Source: Corinectria fuckeliana (Eukaryota > Ascomycota > Sordariomycetes > Hypocreales > Nectriaceae). From it: a stretch of 64,000 nt of DNA. The stretch covers positions 434,001 through 498,000 of the forward strand of contig WPDH01000033.1 of assembly GCA_019137255.1 (NCBI GenBank). Direction: 5' to 3'. The stretch's first letter is position 1. Each line of letters opens with the position of its first letter. The notes under the pieces are model-generated. The model was given only the letters and a program-made list of their open reading frames with translations, was not told the DNA's origin and made no database searches. Shown one piece after another: positions 33,328 through 45,552 of this stretch. The translations under genes and the position numbers were made by a program.

Positions 33328-36300
33328 TTAAAAGTACGCCAGCCCATTCCAACCCAGCAGACCCTGCAGCTCTTCCCTCAGCTCGGCCACGCCGTCGTAC
33401 CCGCCCTTGCCGGCGATCTCGGCGCGCTTGGCGGCGGCCAGCTCGGTCCACCGGGACAGCACGGCGCCGTCGACGATGGAGCGGCCGCCGGCGGCCTCGA
33501 CGCCGACGGGGCGCGAGCCGTCGGGCAGGCGGTGCGCCTTGGCGTTGAGGCCGCCGTGCGTGGCCAGCGCGGGGAGCAGCTGGTTCGTGACGGAGAGCAG
33601 GCGGCGGTAGCTGGCCTCGGGCACGGGGGTGAGCGCCGCGAGGTGGCCGGAGGGCGAGGCGAGGAGTAGGATGTGCGGCGGGGAGTCCGGGGCCGGGTGC
33701 GAGGCGGGCAGGGTGCGCGGCAGGAGGAGGGTCGACGTGGGCGGGTTGGGGGTTACGGAGAAGGTGGTGCGGTGGAGGAGGAGGTGGCCTTGGAGAGACT
33801 TGGGATCTGGGTGGAGGGTTAGCCTGTGCGGTTGTAAGGGAGGGGGAAGGGATGAGGCATTGGAGGGAGGGAAGGGGGCTTGACTTACGGTCGGGGTTGA
33901 AGTCGAGGACATGCAGATCGCCATCTGCGTCGGCCGCGACAATGGCCAGGTCGTCGCCATCGGGCAGAAAGTCGGCGACGAGGAGCGGCAGGCGGCCGTT
34001 GCTCTTGCCGAGCACCTTGAAGGTGTAGGGCTCCTCGGTGTACCCGGCGAACCACACGCCCTTGAAGGCGTCGGCGATCAGGCACAGGCCGCTCCGGGGC
34101 AGCTCGCGGGCGCTGACGACGTGGCAGCTCATGTCGAGGAAGGCGACGGGCAGCAGCGAGCCGTCCTCCTTGAGGCCGCGCACCATGCACTTCTGGCCCT
34201 GGGCGACGAGCATGAGGCCCTGGGTGCCGACCTCGGACAGCGCCGTGACGCCGCCGCGCGGGATGTCCTCGCGCGCGACGAGCTTGAGCCGCTTGTTGGT
34301 CTCGGGCCGGCCGGGCTCCGGGATGACGGTGACGATGTCGAAGACGTGGACGCGGCCGCGGATCGGGAGGTCCTCGCCCTTGGCCACGGCGGTACCGACG
34401 GCCAGGAGCATGCGGCGCTCCTTGGTCTCCTCCGAGACCTCAAGGTGCAGCGTCCGCATGCACTCGATGGACTCGCACGGCTCGAGTTCCAGCTCGTGGA
34501 TGACGGTCCAGCTGACGGGACTGACGAGCTTGAGCACGCCGCGGCCCATGGTCGGCGGCACGGCGAGCGCCTCCTTGGCCCACTCCTTGTGGTAGTCGTC
34601 GTCGCGGGGCAGCTCGAAGGGCTCGGCCGTCATGCACGCGGCGATGTAGGCGCCCGTGGGCTGGTGGAAGGCGACGCCGCGGACGTCGGTGTCGAGGGCG
34701 ACCTTCTTGACCGAGAGGCCGAGCTCGGCGAGGTTGGTGTCGGCGGGCAGCTGGGTGACGCGGGCGACGCCCTGATCGTCGGCGTAGATGAAGCCGCGGT
34801 CGCAGCCCTCGGTGTGGAAGGGGCTCATGCCCCTGACGGCGAGGCCCTGGAGGCCGACGACGCGGGGGATGCTTTTGCTGGACTTGACGACGAAGCTGGG
34901 CGAGGCGCCGGGGAGGAAGACGGTGCTGTAGCCGTTGACGTTGGCGCAGGTCCGGAGGGGGACGAAGCGCGGTTCCTGGTCGGCGTCGTCGCCTGCGGCC
35001 TCGGCGGGTGCGGCGGCGAGGACCGAGTTGGCCGACTTCTTGAAGGAGAGGGTGGCTTTGAGCGTGGGTTCTGTGCCCTCGGGCTGGTAGCGGAGGGGTT
35101 CGTAGATGGTGAGGTCGTTGGACGAGTGGCGGAGCTGAAGGTGTTAGGGGACGAGAGGGAGAGATGCGGACATGTAGACCAATAGCTTACGATTAGGTAT
35201 GGAAGTTGTGATACAGAGTCTCCGAGATTGGCAACCATGATCTCGCTGAGAGTCTCGCGGGCCATGCCTCGCCGGTACGTGTATTCGGGGGAGAGATAAG
35301 GGGGGATGTAGGTCAACCCTTCGGCGACGTACACTGGCTCTGAGAGGTCAGGCAGAGCGTAGACGTGAAGAGCCCCGGCTGAGCTCAGTAGGAACATCAT
35401 GACCTTGTCCTCAGTCACGGCGCCCTTGTCGCTTGAGATGGGCTGAAAGGTGCCCTGGGAGTCAGTGTACAAGCATCCCGCCTGCCACTTGGTGGTTTGC
35501 AGCACGGTGTTCGTCTTTTCAACCTCCTCGAGCTCGTCGTTGCTGTCGATTTGAGCGATGAAGACGCTGCTGTCGTCGCGGACGAGGAGCAAGTAGGGGT
35601 CTGCGATGCTTGCGCTGGTGACTCTGGGCTCCACGCCCGTCTCCTCGTCGAGCATTGGCAGGATCTGGATGAGGCCGAGATCTGGTCGCGTCAGCACATC
35701 TACCACCATAGACTGTCCGGTAGGGGGCCAACTCACCTCCGTCATAAGACCTGACCTCAGACTTGAGGACCTGGATAATCCTCATCTGCTTCCCCATGGT
35801 GCCAGCCTCAACCGTGAAGCCGGCGGCGGGATCAAACTCGGTCTCCTTCAGCGTCTCGAACCCAGCAGCCGTGAGCGCATACACATCCGACGTCTCATAA
35901 CCGTCGAGGTCGACCTTGGCGACAATCATAAACTTGTCGTACTGCCCAAACGTCTCGTAGTCGCTATCGGCAGCGATGTTGGCGCCAAGCGCCTTGGGGA
36001 TGGGCTTCTTGACGGACATGGTCCAGAAGCCACGTGCTTCGGGGAACTCGAATCGTCCGATGATCTTGGGCTGGATGTGCCGGTTGAGGATGGCGAGGGA
36101 GCCAGCGCTTCCGCGGCCGACGGCGCAGCCAAGTTGCAGCTCGGCCTTGACGCCCTGATAGAGGGTTGCTTCCTCGCTGTCGGGGTGAAACGAGGCCTTG
36201 CCGCATGTAAAGTCCTGGATAGGGGCGATGCTGATAAGGGTATCGTGGATACGGAAGCTCAGCTCGCCCGACTTTCCTGTGCCGTTGAGGGCCTGCGCAG

Positions 36301-37822
36301 GCTTCGCGGCTGCCGATTCCGTGCCGTACAGGTCATCCTCTTCTTCATCGTCGTCATCATCATCAAGGTCGAGGTCATCTACATCAAGCGCCAGGTCCGC
36401 ATCGATGATTCGGGCCTTGCGCCGCTTCTCTGGCCCTTGTTTCCTCAGCCAGCCCAGAACGAGAGAGTCGCCAGTCTCGCTTCCGACAAAGAAAGTGTTT
36501 TTGCTTAGCTTTGAGAGGCATGATGGACGACTCTTGACGAGGTTGCCTCCGCTCTCTGTGAGAATCATCTTGACGGTGATGCCGGATACTGTGCGGCCGT
36601 CAATCCGGAAAGACACAATACCAAGTCGGCCATCATTCATAATCAACAGCAGCTCCCCGTTTTCAATGTAAAGCTGTTCAATGACGCAGCCCTCCAGGCG
36701 CAGGTTCAAATCGGCCTGGTCAGTCAAGCTGAACGAGGTCATCTGCCTCGCCATCGGGTTGACGGCCACGCCATTTGCCTTTCCGGACTGATCAACGTGG
36801 ATCAGCTCATTCTGGCCGACCAGAAGCGCGCCCCCTACAGGCTTGGGCAGTGCGATGACCTTGTACAGGTCTCGGGGAAGGTCGGTGACGGAGAGAATGG
36901 TAGTCGAGGCGTGTTGCTGTAGGTCTAGGGTAAAGACCTTGTAGGTGAGGTGGTCCTTCTGGCCAAACGAGTGGGCGGTCGACTGGCTGGACGAGAGGAT
37001 GCCAAAGGTCGGCTCTCTATACTCATGCAGAAAGGCGAGATGCACGGGGTGAAGCAGGCTGGGATCTAGCAGAGGGAGACGAAGAACAAAAGACGGTGTA
37101 TATGCTGCTTCTAGGCTGTCGCTATCTCCATTGGCGGCTGCGGCGGGCTCCTTGACGGGTCGCGGTCCGTCGAGGTCCTCATCCCAATCGTCCATCTCCA
37201 AGTCCTCTTCCGACTGCCGGAACGGGAGGATGGCGAGGTTTCGCGACCCGAACTTGAAGGCTGCGCATCTGCTCCCGGGGTCGGCCTGGAGGTAGTTGAC
37301 GTGGTCGCCAAAGGGGACCTCCCAGGGCGCGCCGTGCAGCTCGTCTTTCTCGTAGTAGTGTATCGAGATGGTCTCGAGCGTGTTCTTTTTAGGATCCCAC
37401 TCGGCAAGGCACATCCTGGCCCCCTTGTACGCGAGCAGGAGGGCCTCGCCCCCTGACTTCGTCTTGCTCGTCTTGAGTCTGGCCAGACCTATGACGGCGC
37501 CGGCGAGCGGGATCTCGGCGACGAGCACGAGCTTGGTGTTGTTGGTGCGATCGGTGCGCACCAGCATAGACTCGCCGCCGCCGAGGAAGGAGGACTCGAG
37601 GCCGTCATCGTCGTGTGCTCTTAGGTCGAACTCGGGCTCGGCCTTGGCGGGCTGCGCGGGCTGGTTCTGGGCGTCGACCTCGGCGGAGATGGCCTTGGTG
37701 GCGAAGATCTGGAGTAGCGAGCCCTTTGCGACGACGAGGTTGGCGGCGGTGGGCGACGTGAGAGGCAGGCTCAAGGAGTGGGTGACGGCTGAGGGAGCCG
37801 CGAGCTCGGTGTAGGCCTGCAT
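33328..37822 (-). CDS. CFT1: CFT1/CPSF160 cleavage and polyadenylation factor subunit
   Basis: Exons 37822-35737, 35681-35191, 35134-33889 and 33806-33328 join in frame to 1433 aa, the usual size for fungal Cft1. The N-terminus MQAYTELAAPSAVTHSLSLP and the beta-propeller strands that follow fit Cft1, as do GGRIADSAP-free blocks such as GSRNLAILPFRQSEEDLEMDD. An acidic DDDDDEEEDDLYG insert lies near residues 480-510. The end of exon 3 joined to exon 4 gives DFNPDHPKSLQGHLLLHRT, and the protein ends in a helical segment WTELAAAKRAEIAGKGGYDG. Cft1 is the three-propeller scaffold of the polymerase module of CPF/CPSF and holds the AAUAAA-recognising subunits. The divergent neighbour at 38518 (LMBD1-like) may share its promoter. 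Confidence 0.96.
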
Positions 37823-38517
37823 AGCTGCTGCAAGACCATGCTTTCGCGGCGAGGAGCGAAAGGAGCTGAGCGATCGCTCTGGAGTAGAATTGGGCTCGTG
37901 AGGGCGGGTTGGCTTTGGCCCTTGTTGTCGCGATGGTGTTTGGTGTTGCGAAAGAAGCTTGAGCTCTGTCGGATCAAAGCAGCCTCCGTCCTCCGTGCGC
38001 ATGAACTGAGAGCGAGCTACGTCGACCCTACCCCGCGATCCGTCGAGACACTCCTGTCTCTTAACCAAAGCCACGACACGGTGTGCAATACTAGCCTCAG
38101 GGGTGCTCATAGCTGCATCGCCGCTAACTCCATTCCTCAGGAAGGCCCAGTCAATTGCGTCACGAAAACACCAGCATCTCCTACTCGACTTTCCAAACAA
38201 GCTTCAGTCCTAGCACCAACACTAGCTTCACGGATACTGCACCCGTACTTGTGTTATTTCCTTTCCTTACCAATTGCCCTCGATCGGTGCGTCACGCCGT
38301 TGTACCAGGCAAGTACCGAGCCTCCCGCGCTTGCTGCCTGCCTAGTAGCAACTACGACGTCACTGGCTCTCTTGCTGTGATAGCTTGTCTCGTCGCCAAA
38401 CCTCAATCTCGCATCTCGACTGCACAAACTAACGACATCTCGACGGCCTCTTCTGCAAATCTCAGCCAGTGCCAATCTCGTACACACCTGCAGTCCCCGT
38501 TGGCATCCTTTGTCACC
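37823..38517. other. Bidirectional promoter region, CFT1 / LMBD1-like
   Basis: 695 bp between two divergent start codons. The long open frames running into it from both genes continue past the first plausible ATG only by chance. No specific site is claimed. Confidence 0.5.
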
Positions 38518-40296
38518 ATGGCCGCCGCAGGCCTCGTCCAGACCAGTCTCATCTGGGTCGCGTATGCTGTCGCGGTCGGCCTCTGCCTGGTCGCCGCTGT
38601 CATCACCACATTCACCTGGCAGACGCCGCGCGAGCGCTCTGCCATCGTCAGCGTCGTCGCCATCGTCAGTATCACGTCTCTCCTCGCTACCGTCCTGCTT
38701 CTCCCTGTCGATATCGCCCTTGTCTCCGCGACTAGTTCGTCCGCCTTTGGAGCTAAGAAAGACTGGGCAACTCCGCAGCGTGTCGAGCAGATCCTCTTCA
38801 CGCTCAAGGTCGTCTACTACAGTCTCTATAGCCTCGATGCCCTGCTGTGCCTGATTGTCATTCCCTTTGCCTACTTCTGGCATGAGGAATACGATGAGGT
38901 CGAGGTCGAGGAGGGTCGCACCCTCCGCAGTCGCTTCGTGGCAGCTGCAAAATATACACTCTTCTTCATTGCGTTCGTCGTTGTCCTCTTTCTACTCGGC
39001 TTCTTCGTTCCCGCGGCCGGGGACAGCTCCAAGAACCATTGGGACCTCGACTACTTCAAGAAGCTCATCTCCCAGAACCATGGCGAGAAGGCCTTGACTT
39101 TTGCTCTCGGTCTTCTCATGACCCTTGGCACGCTGCTGTACGTTGTCTACACTGGTGCAGGCCTCGCTCTCCTGCCCATCTCGCTCATCAAGTCGGCGCC
39201 TTCAATCTCGGCCCCGCAACTTTCCGAGACGACGGCTTCCCAGCTCGAACAAAACCGCGAGCGCCAGCGACAGATCGAGATGCGCAATGCCGGACGCCAG
39301 GAGGAAATGTCGCGCAAGGACCGACGAGAGTTAGACGCCCTCGTCCGGGAGGAGCAGACCTTGGTTCGACGAGAGAGACTCGCGGCCGAGGCACAGGGCG
39401 AAGGACGGAGCAGGGTCTACCAAGCCTGGATCAAGCTTTGCGTCATCTTCCGACCGATCAAGATGCTGGGTGGTATCCTGCTGCTCCTTCTCTCCATTTT
39501 CCTGTGGGTCTCGATGTTGATTACAGGCATCGACAAGGCCAAGAACTCGATCTGCAAACAGAAGTGCGGCTACATCCTGGGCCAGATTCATCTCTTCCAA
39601 CCCATCAACTTCATCTTTGTCAAGGCTGCCAAGGCGTTCCCGGTCGACTATATCCTCATGGCTCTCCTGGTGCTCTTCTTCTTCAGCAGCTCCATCTCAG
39701 GCGTGGCGGCTGTCGGCATCCGTTTCCTCTGGGTCCGCATTTTCCAGATCCGCAAGGGAAGAACTGCTCCCCAGGCGCTGCTCATAGCTACAGTCATGCT
39801 GGCGCTCATCATTCTAGCCGTGAACTATAGTATTGCCATGATGGTTGCTCCGCAATACTCCATCTACGGAACCCAGACTTTCTGCTCTACTGCGCCAGAC
39901 TATCCAGGCGAGCAGCCCAGCTGTGAGCGCCACTCGGACCTGATTCAACCTTGCTCTGAGGCGTTAAAGTACAAGCACGCAAAGGACGTGTGCACCCCAT
40001 CCGTCATGTCGACGTTCCTGAACCGAATCACCATTACTTGGCCATTCTTTGGTCTCGTCGACTTCTGGGCACAGTTCGCGTTCCTGGGCGTCTTCCTCGT
40101 TGTGTTCGTTACCGCCATCTTCCGCACCCCCAAGATCAACATGAACGAATTTGACGAGCAGGCCGAAGCCGACGAGGAGGAGAGCCTACTCGCCTCTACC
40201 GGGAGGCGGTTCGGCGCGACCTGGCAGGATGTGAGGGGTAAGACTGGAACCGGGAATGGTGCCAGCAACAACGGATCGAGATCCACCGAGGTTTAA
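38518..40296 (+). CDS. LMBR1/LMBD1 family membrane protein (probable lysosomal cobalamin transporter type)
   Basis: A single exon encodes 592 aa. The ATG at 38518 has a CACCATGG context and starts MAAAGLVQTSLIWVAYAVAV, going straight into the first membrane helix. About nine hydrophobic helices alternate with loops. The central cytoplasmic region is a charged coiled coil (QLEQNRERQRQIEMRNAGRQ, then EEMSRKDRRELDALVREEQT). A Cys-rich lumenal loop near residues 340-350 (SICKQKCGY) and another near 460-500 (FCSTAPDYP, SCERHSD, QPCSE, VCTPS) are typical of LMBD1. Vertebrate LMBD1 works with ABCD4 in lysosomal cobalamin export. Most fungi do not use cobalamin, so the vacuolar substrate here is open. 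The C-terminus is acidic (EFDEQAEADEEESLLAST). The family assignment is firm; the transport function is only by name. Confidence 0.9.
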   Translation: MAAAGLVQTSLIWVAYAVAVGLCLVAAVITTFTWQTPRERSAIVSVVAIVSITSLLATVLLLPVDIALVSATSSSAFGAKKDWATPQRVEQILFTLKVVYYSLYSLDALLCLIVIPFAYFWHEEYDEVEVEEGRTLRSRFVAAAKYTLFFIAFVVVLFLLGFFVPAAGDSSKNHWDLDYFKKLISQNHGEKALTFALGLLMTLGTLLYVVYTGAGLALLPISLIKSAPSISAPQLSETTASQLEQNRERQRQIEMRNAGRQEEMSRKDRRELDALVREEQTLVRRERLAAEAQGEGRSRVYQAWIKLCVIFRPIKMLGGILLLLLSIFLWVSMLITGIDKAKNSICKQKCGYILGQIHLFQPINFIFVKAAKAFPVDYILMALLVLFFFSSSISGVAAVGIRFLWVRIFQIRKGRTAPQALLIATVMLALIILAVNYSIAMMVAPQYSIYGTQTFCSTAPDYPGEQPSCERHSDLIQPCSEALKYKHAKDVCTPSVMSTFLNRITITWPFFGLVDFWAQFAFLGVFLVVFVTAIFRTPKINMNEFDEQAEADEEESLLASTGRRFGATWQDVRGKTGTGNGASNNGSRSTEV

Positions 40297-40522
40297 CTTG
40301 GCTGTATTCGCGCAACCGTAGCGCTGTTGCATGGTGGGAGATGGAATGGAGGTACATCTGGTTTGGCTGGCTGCTGCGCAGCAAGTACACGCACTTGGCA
40401 TGGAGTTACAACGAGTCTTGGTATGTTGGGTATCTGTAATTAAAACGGCACGCAATCGCGCGGAGTCTGGGCAGGGTTATCAAGTAGGAAGCTTCAGACT
40501 GGCACACAACACGCAAACTATT

Positions 40523-41714
40523 TCAAGCCCCTAGCGCTATCTTCTTCTTCCTCTTGCCCTCCGTCTTCTTGGCCCTAGTGAACTGTACGGCTCTATGGCT
40601 GCGCTCGTCGAACCCCGCCGTCGGGCCGACGTGCATCTCGCGCCAACACCGCGCGCAGTAGACATCGTCGTCGCAGCCCAGGCACCGCAGCGTCGCGTCC
40701 TCCAGGCACACGGTGCACCAGCTGTCGACGTCGTCGTCGGTGTAGTTGGTCCGCGAGGTCAGGCGCCTAAAGGGCTTGGAGGGGGCGTCGGTGGGCGGCG
40801 CGGGGAGGTTGAGCATGTCGTCGGTGGCAGTGGCAGTGGCAGTGGCAGTGGCAGCAGCAGTGGGAGCGCGGAGGGCGGCCATGCGCGCCGTGAGGTCGTC
40901 GAGGTCGGTGCTGGCCGCGCGGGTTGAGCGGGCGGCGGGGAGGTCTTCGAGCGTGGGCGGGAGGTCGGGCAGGGAGAAGCCTGCTTCCGTTGAGGGGATG
41001 GCGGCGGATGGGCTGGCGTCGTCTTGGTCTTCCTCTTCTTCTCCGGCCCTGTCCTCGGCGTCGGGAGGGTCGTCGTCTTTGCCGAGCGCAGCCTCGAGCT
41101 CCATCTCATCGCGCAGCCTCGCAATCACGTCGTCGACGTCGCGCTCCGTGCCCTCGCCGTCCGAAAAATCCGGCTCCTGGTCCTTGCTGCTGCCCTCTTT
41201 CCTGGCCGGCCCGGTGTCGTCCTTGGGGATTGCGTCAGCGAGCTCCTCGAGGAGAGCCTTGACTCGCGCATCGTCGGGCTCGGCCTTCCATGGCTCGTCC
41301 GGACCGACGTCGCCCAGGAGCTCTTGGAGGGTCTGGTCGTCGGTGCGGAAGATGGCATCGATGTCGTCGTCGTCGTCGTCGGCCTCGGGGGGGTTGTTCT
41401 TCTCCTTTGGGGCAGGCCTCGCAGGCACGGGAGTTGTTGGGATGCTGGGCGACGGCCTTGCTGCCGCTGGCGGAGGGGAGGTTGCATCCTGGTCGCGCAG
41501 GGACTTGAGACGGGCGGCCAGCGCTTCTTCGCGCGTGGGCGTACGCTGGCGCTCTATGGGGTCCAAGGTGATGCTGCGTGTCTGGTCAGTCGAGTTGGAT
41601 GTCTGCATCACGGGGTGTTCTATGCTTTGCTGGTTGAGCCCTCTCTGGGTTCGAGCTGCCGCCTCGCAATGCCTGGAGGCGATCGAGAAGGGATTTGTCG
41701 AGGGGGTCGGACAT
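40523..41714 (-). CDS. ANCHR/ZFYVE19-like zinc-finger protein
   Basis: Model: exon 41714-41612, a 58-bp intron (GTGATG...CTGAC...ATAG), exon 41553-40523, giving 377 aa. It starts MSDPLDKSLLDRLQALRGG, the Leu-rich helix that begins most fungal homologues. The middle is acidic and disordered, with helices such as ALAARLKSLRDQ and RVKALLEELADAIPKDD that resemble MIM-type motifs. The C-terminus has a zinc-binding module CTVCLEDATLRCLGCDDDVYC followed by CWREMH and SHRAVQF, as in ZFYVE19. Human ANCHR binds VPS4 and midbody and delays abscission; a fungal role in ESCRT/VPS4 control is inference. An alternative unspliced start at 41608 would give a shorter protein without the conserved N-terminal helix. 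An alternating Ala-Thr run (TAAATATATATATDD) comes from a GGCAGT repeat. Confidence 0.82.
40824..40862. repeat. GTGGCA repeat encoding an Ala-Thr run
   Basis: Tandem GTGGCA units (GGCAGTGGCAGTGGC) inside the zinc-finger protein gene. They encode alternating Ala and Thr. Confidence 0.8.
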
Positions 41715-42567
41715 GGCCAGGACCCGAGACGCTGGTAGACGGGCTGTGCGGTGATTTGCCACGATCCCGTAGTCAGTCCTACGTCGCGTGAGGCTCCAGC
41801 CTGGTGTTTTCGATGCCGGAGTGACGTGAGGCGGGGGCTGTGAGCCGCTCTCGATGCTGTGAAGGCGGGGTTGAGTGGCGGGAGGTTTGGATGCGCCCAA
41901 GCTTGGCTTCTACGGAGCTGATTTCGTAGGAGCTGAAGGTATGGTGTTTTAAAGAGGAAAATCACCCTTGAATGCCCAAGCAGTCCGCATGCTTGTTATT
42001 CTTTTGCCCTGATCTGTTGAGTCGATTTGCGTGAGGTGGTCGACGCCAAGCAGTGTGAGGTGTCACGGCCGGTTACTACTTGGGCTGAAAGCAGTCAACC
42101 CTTTCTTGTCATCGCATCGCACTGCATCTTTGCACGTAATCATTCGTACGCCGAAGTTGTCGCATCGACTCTTATCTCAACCCTTCCTAGCTGCGGGATC
42201 GTAGCACGAGGAAGCTGTCAAGTGACTGCCAGTGCCTGAGACTCGCACGCAGCTGCAGCTGCAAATCTCGATTTGAGTATCGCTCCTTATTCCGCTCCTT
42301 ATTCCGCTCTTCAGAGTCAAACACTTCAGCTCCGCAAATATCCCAAAAGTACAGTACATACCCCATGGGGGAAAAAGAAGGGCAAGTAATTTCCTACTAT
42401 ATAAGCCGCCAGCGGTAAGTGGAAACAAGAATGAGTAATCTTAATCTATGGAGGTCGCCAGCATGTAGCCATCTTGACTGCGATCTAGACATTATTTCCG
42501 TCTCTTTTGGGTATAAAACAAAGAGGGGGAGGGGGTATTGGTCGCATGTACACTAATATTTCTTCCA
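41715..42567. other. Spacer upstream of the ZFYVE19-like gene
   Basis: Promoter of the zinc-finger gene and 3' side of the next leftward gene. It includes a short direct repeat CGCTCCTTATTC (42282 and 42294) and no coding feature. Confidence 0.5.
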
Positions 42568-43568
42568 TTAGATGAACCCTCGGCTCCCCGAATCCAACTC
42601 TGCAGGCGGCGTCTCGCTGCACAGCTCGTAGTTGCCAGGGTTATACGCATACGGCTCGGGCTGCTTCGCCCGATGCAGTGCCAAGTCTCTCTCGTACTGC
42701 GCGGCCTGCTCCCGCTCGGCCTTCTTGGCTTTCCTAGTCCTCCACCACAGCCAGGCGGCGATCAGGCCGAGGCTGACGCAGGCGACGGGGATGCCGACCC
42801 CGAGCCCGATTGCCAGGCTTGGTGGAGCGTCTTTGTCGTCGTCGGATGAGGATGAAGCTGAAGTCGAAGCCGAAGTCGAAGTCGAAGACTCCGTTGCAGT
42901 CAGGGTCGCCGAGGTTGCTTTCGTGGACGTGGCGGGGACGCTCGAGGTGGTTGGCGTGGTCTCCTGCTTCGTCCGGAAAGTGGCCGCCGTGCGTTCTGGG
43001 CCCCACGAGTAGGTTGTGCTGGGAGCGCTGTCTGCGATCCTGCCGTCGTTGCCGAGGAAGATTCCGTTCCCGTCGTCGCAGCAGTGGTCGTCGTCGTCGC
43101 AGCACAGAGTCCCGTCGTTGCATACGCTTACACGGGGGAGGACGCCAGTGGTTTCGTCTGGGCGCAGTTGTTAGCAAGGCGGTGTTTATAGTCCCATGAT
43201 GCCTATCATCCGACTCTCAAGGAGAGGTCGCCCATGCGTGTTGTTGTTGAGGCCTTCTGAGATGGATTCTTGCTGACATGCCGGAGATACATACTGTAAA
43301 GACAGATCTGGGCACACGTTCCTGAATCGTACGGGTCGACAGCACACGGCCCTCGCAAGAAGGCATTGGGCCCATCGTTGGGTTTGTGACACAGCCGATT
43401 CGACAGACACGTTGCGTCAACACCGCAACAAGCATTGGAGCCAGGGCAGCGAGCGTTGTTCGGGTAGGCAAAGCCCCCGTAGCCATAGCACGTAATAATC
43501 TTGTCACCGCGCACTACGGACAGGCCCGGCGCGAGCAAGAGCCCAAGAGCGATGACAAGGAGCAGCAT
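42568..43568 (-). CDS. Secreted Cys-rich, single-pass membrane protein (cell-surface sensor-like)
   Basis: Exons 43568-43295 and 43157-42568 (137-bp intron) give 287 aa. A signal peptide (MLLLVIALGLLLAPGLSVVRG) is followed by a Cys-rich ectodomain with regular spacing: ITCYGYGGFAYPNNARC, CCGVDATCLSNRLC, GTCAQICLYNE, then CNDGTLCC and CC. Next come a Ser/Thr stalk (SSTSTSASTSASSSS), one transmembrane helix (LAIGLGVGIPVACVSLGLIA) with a WLWWR boundary and basic stop-transfer residues (RTRKAKKAER), and a ~60-residue cytoplasmic tail. This layout recurs in fungal cell-wall or surface proteins of unknown ligand and resembles a wall-stress sensor in plan. Whether it signals is unknown. The upstream ATG-less extension (to 43745) lacks a start, so 43568 is the natural N-terminus. 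Confidence 0.8.
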
Positions 43569-45552
43569 GGCTGGCGTACGAATGTATGTAAGAAGAAACG
43601 AGAGAGAGAAAAGACCAGCTTCTCCGAGGAGCGAGAGAGGGATCAACAGGATCAACAGCGGGAACAGGGTTGCTAAACGCTGAAGGAAGCAGACAGAGAA
43701 GGAGATGGATGAGACGAGAGGGGAGAGTCTGCAAGAAAAACGCAACGGGACGCTGATGTTAATCAGGATGCGCAGCTGTGAAGGCTGAACGGCGCGGACT
43801 ATGTCTCAAGCCAGGATGAGTTGCATCTTGCAAGGGGTGAGCCAAGGGTTGGCGGCGCGTAAGCCGTCACTGGTTGTTTAACAGTTGGGCTTGTTGGTTG
43901 AAGCAACCCAGCGCCATCCCTATTCGGATGTGGCCGTATGCCCAGTACGCACGGGGTTGGTCCATAGCTGGGCTGAAGAGTTTCTCTATTGAAGCCGGGG
44001 GAGGTTGTTTAAAGATAGAACAGACGCCAGTGGCTCTCAGGTCCCATTCTTACAGTAATTAGTTAGAGCAGCGTCTCTAGTAAGCGCCACAGTGCCACTG
44101 GCTCAGGTACGAATAGACGCCGCCGCCGCCCCCTCTTTTCTTTTACAGTACTAGTCTAAATTATTCCTTGTAGCGGGTAAGGATGAAGCCATACATAGCA
44201 TCCTGGAGCAACTTTGAATCGTAGGGCTAGCCGGTCACGGACTCACGGAGCCCTGGACAACCGACGCTTCTGGTCAGCCTTGTGGAGATGAGCGCCCGCG
44301 AGTTCTCAGATAGCCAGATGATCCAGCCCAACAGGCATGGTAGGGAGGTGCGTGGCAACAGCCTGCCTCTCCCTTCCATTGGCGCATCGCTTACTGGAGG
44401 TGTTTTCTTCCTTTCCGCGTCTTCTTTTCCTGCTTGGCATCTGCAGAATGTATCGGTACGGTACTAAGCTTGATGGTGCTTCAGAGGCGATGATTAGTAG
44501 GTCTCTCTCCCTTGGCATTTGAAAAGCGCCCTCCCAGGCTCCCACAGCTCATCTTTCATGTTGGGCGGAACGTGTTTCAAGCCTCCACCACGAGCCCCAG
44601 TGTGGCTCTTGCTATTGGTTCGGATCCTTTGACCCTTGCAGCCCGGGGACCATAATATGTACCGTGTATGTATGTGCTGTGTACTATGTACGGAGATGTA
44701 CGTACTTCGTAGTAAGAGTTCTAGCCCGGCTGGATGCGGCCGCGCGTAGTTCCCGTCGGTTGTGTCTTGTGCCAAAATGACATTTCGAGAGAGATGAGTG
44801 TCTCGGAGTAATCAACAAACCGCCGTATCTGCTAGCCACCGCAGCTGGCGAGCATCCACTAACAGTTAAGCTATTCCGTCCCGCCACGGCAGGATCCAGG
44901 GCTGCCGTGTCAAGTCGGCGAGCATGGCATCCATATCTACATACGGAGTACGGAGTAGTAATAGCAATACACTTACAAGGCAGGGATAGATACCCGAGTT
45001 GTGTGCTAGCTAACCTAGTCTTCAAGTACTATGTAAAGTCTCTTTCTGCCTCTGCCTGTGGGCTAGCCCCTCATAAACTCTCTCTTTCTATTCGTGCTTC
45101 GTGCTCTAGTTCTCCCCCCCCCCCCTTTTTAAGATGTACTGCATAAGTAGCTACCTAACTAGGTAGTCCACCTCCCGGTCTGGCTCACTCCGGAACCCTT
45201 GGACGGCGTTAACGTGGACATGCCCGGAACCTGATGATAGATCCTCACGGCAATTCCCTCCCCCCTTTCCGGTGGACCCTGGGCATCACAATCCGTTGCC
45301 ATTGGAGCCTTTTGCTGGTGGAGTCAAGTCGCAATACCCATCCCGCTGCTGCCAGCCGCTGTGGCGAGACAGCCTGGAACCTGGCCGCCAATACCTACAG
45401 CGCGTAGATACGTGGTATGTCGTAGGCCCTACGTAGGCTGTCGTCGTAATCCGATGGAGAGCTACCTAGCTAGCCTTCTATAAGTATTGTTCCACTCCTG
45501 GTCGCGTGTGGTTCCTGGCCCAGTGCGTTCCCGGGACCATCTTCATGTCGCT
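43569..45552. other. 2-kb divergent spacer
   Basis: Promoters of the Cys-rich membrane protein and the mannosyltransferase. It includes a C run followed by a T run at about 45114-45130 and several TACGGAGTA/TACGTA words around 44650-44960. No gene or RNA is supported. Confidence 0.5.

Noticed and set aside
33911..35185. 424-codon plus-strand open frame
   Set aside because: Antisense shadow of CFT1 exon 3; composition is Val/Gly/Asp/Ala-rich with no domain.
40746..41738. 330-codon plus-strand open frame
   Set aside because: Antisense of the ZFYVE19-like gene; Ser-rich because the true frame is Asp/Glu-rich.
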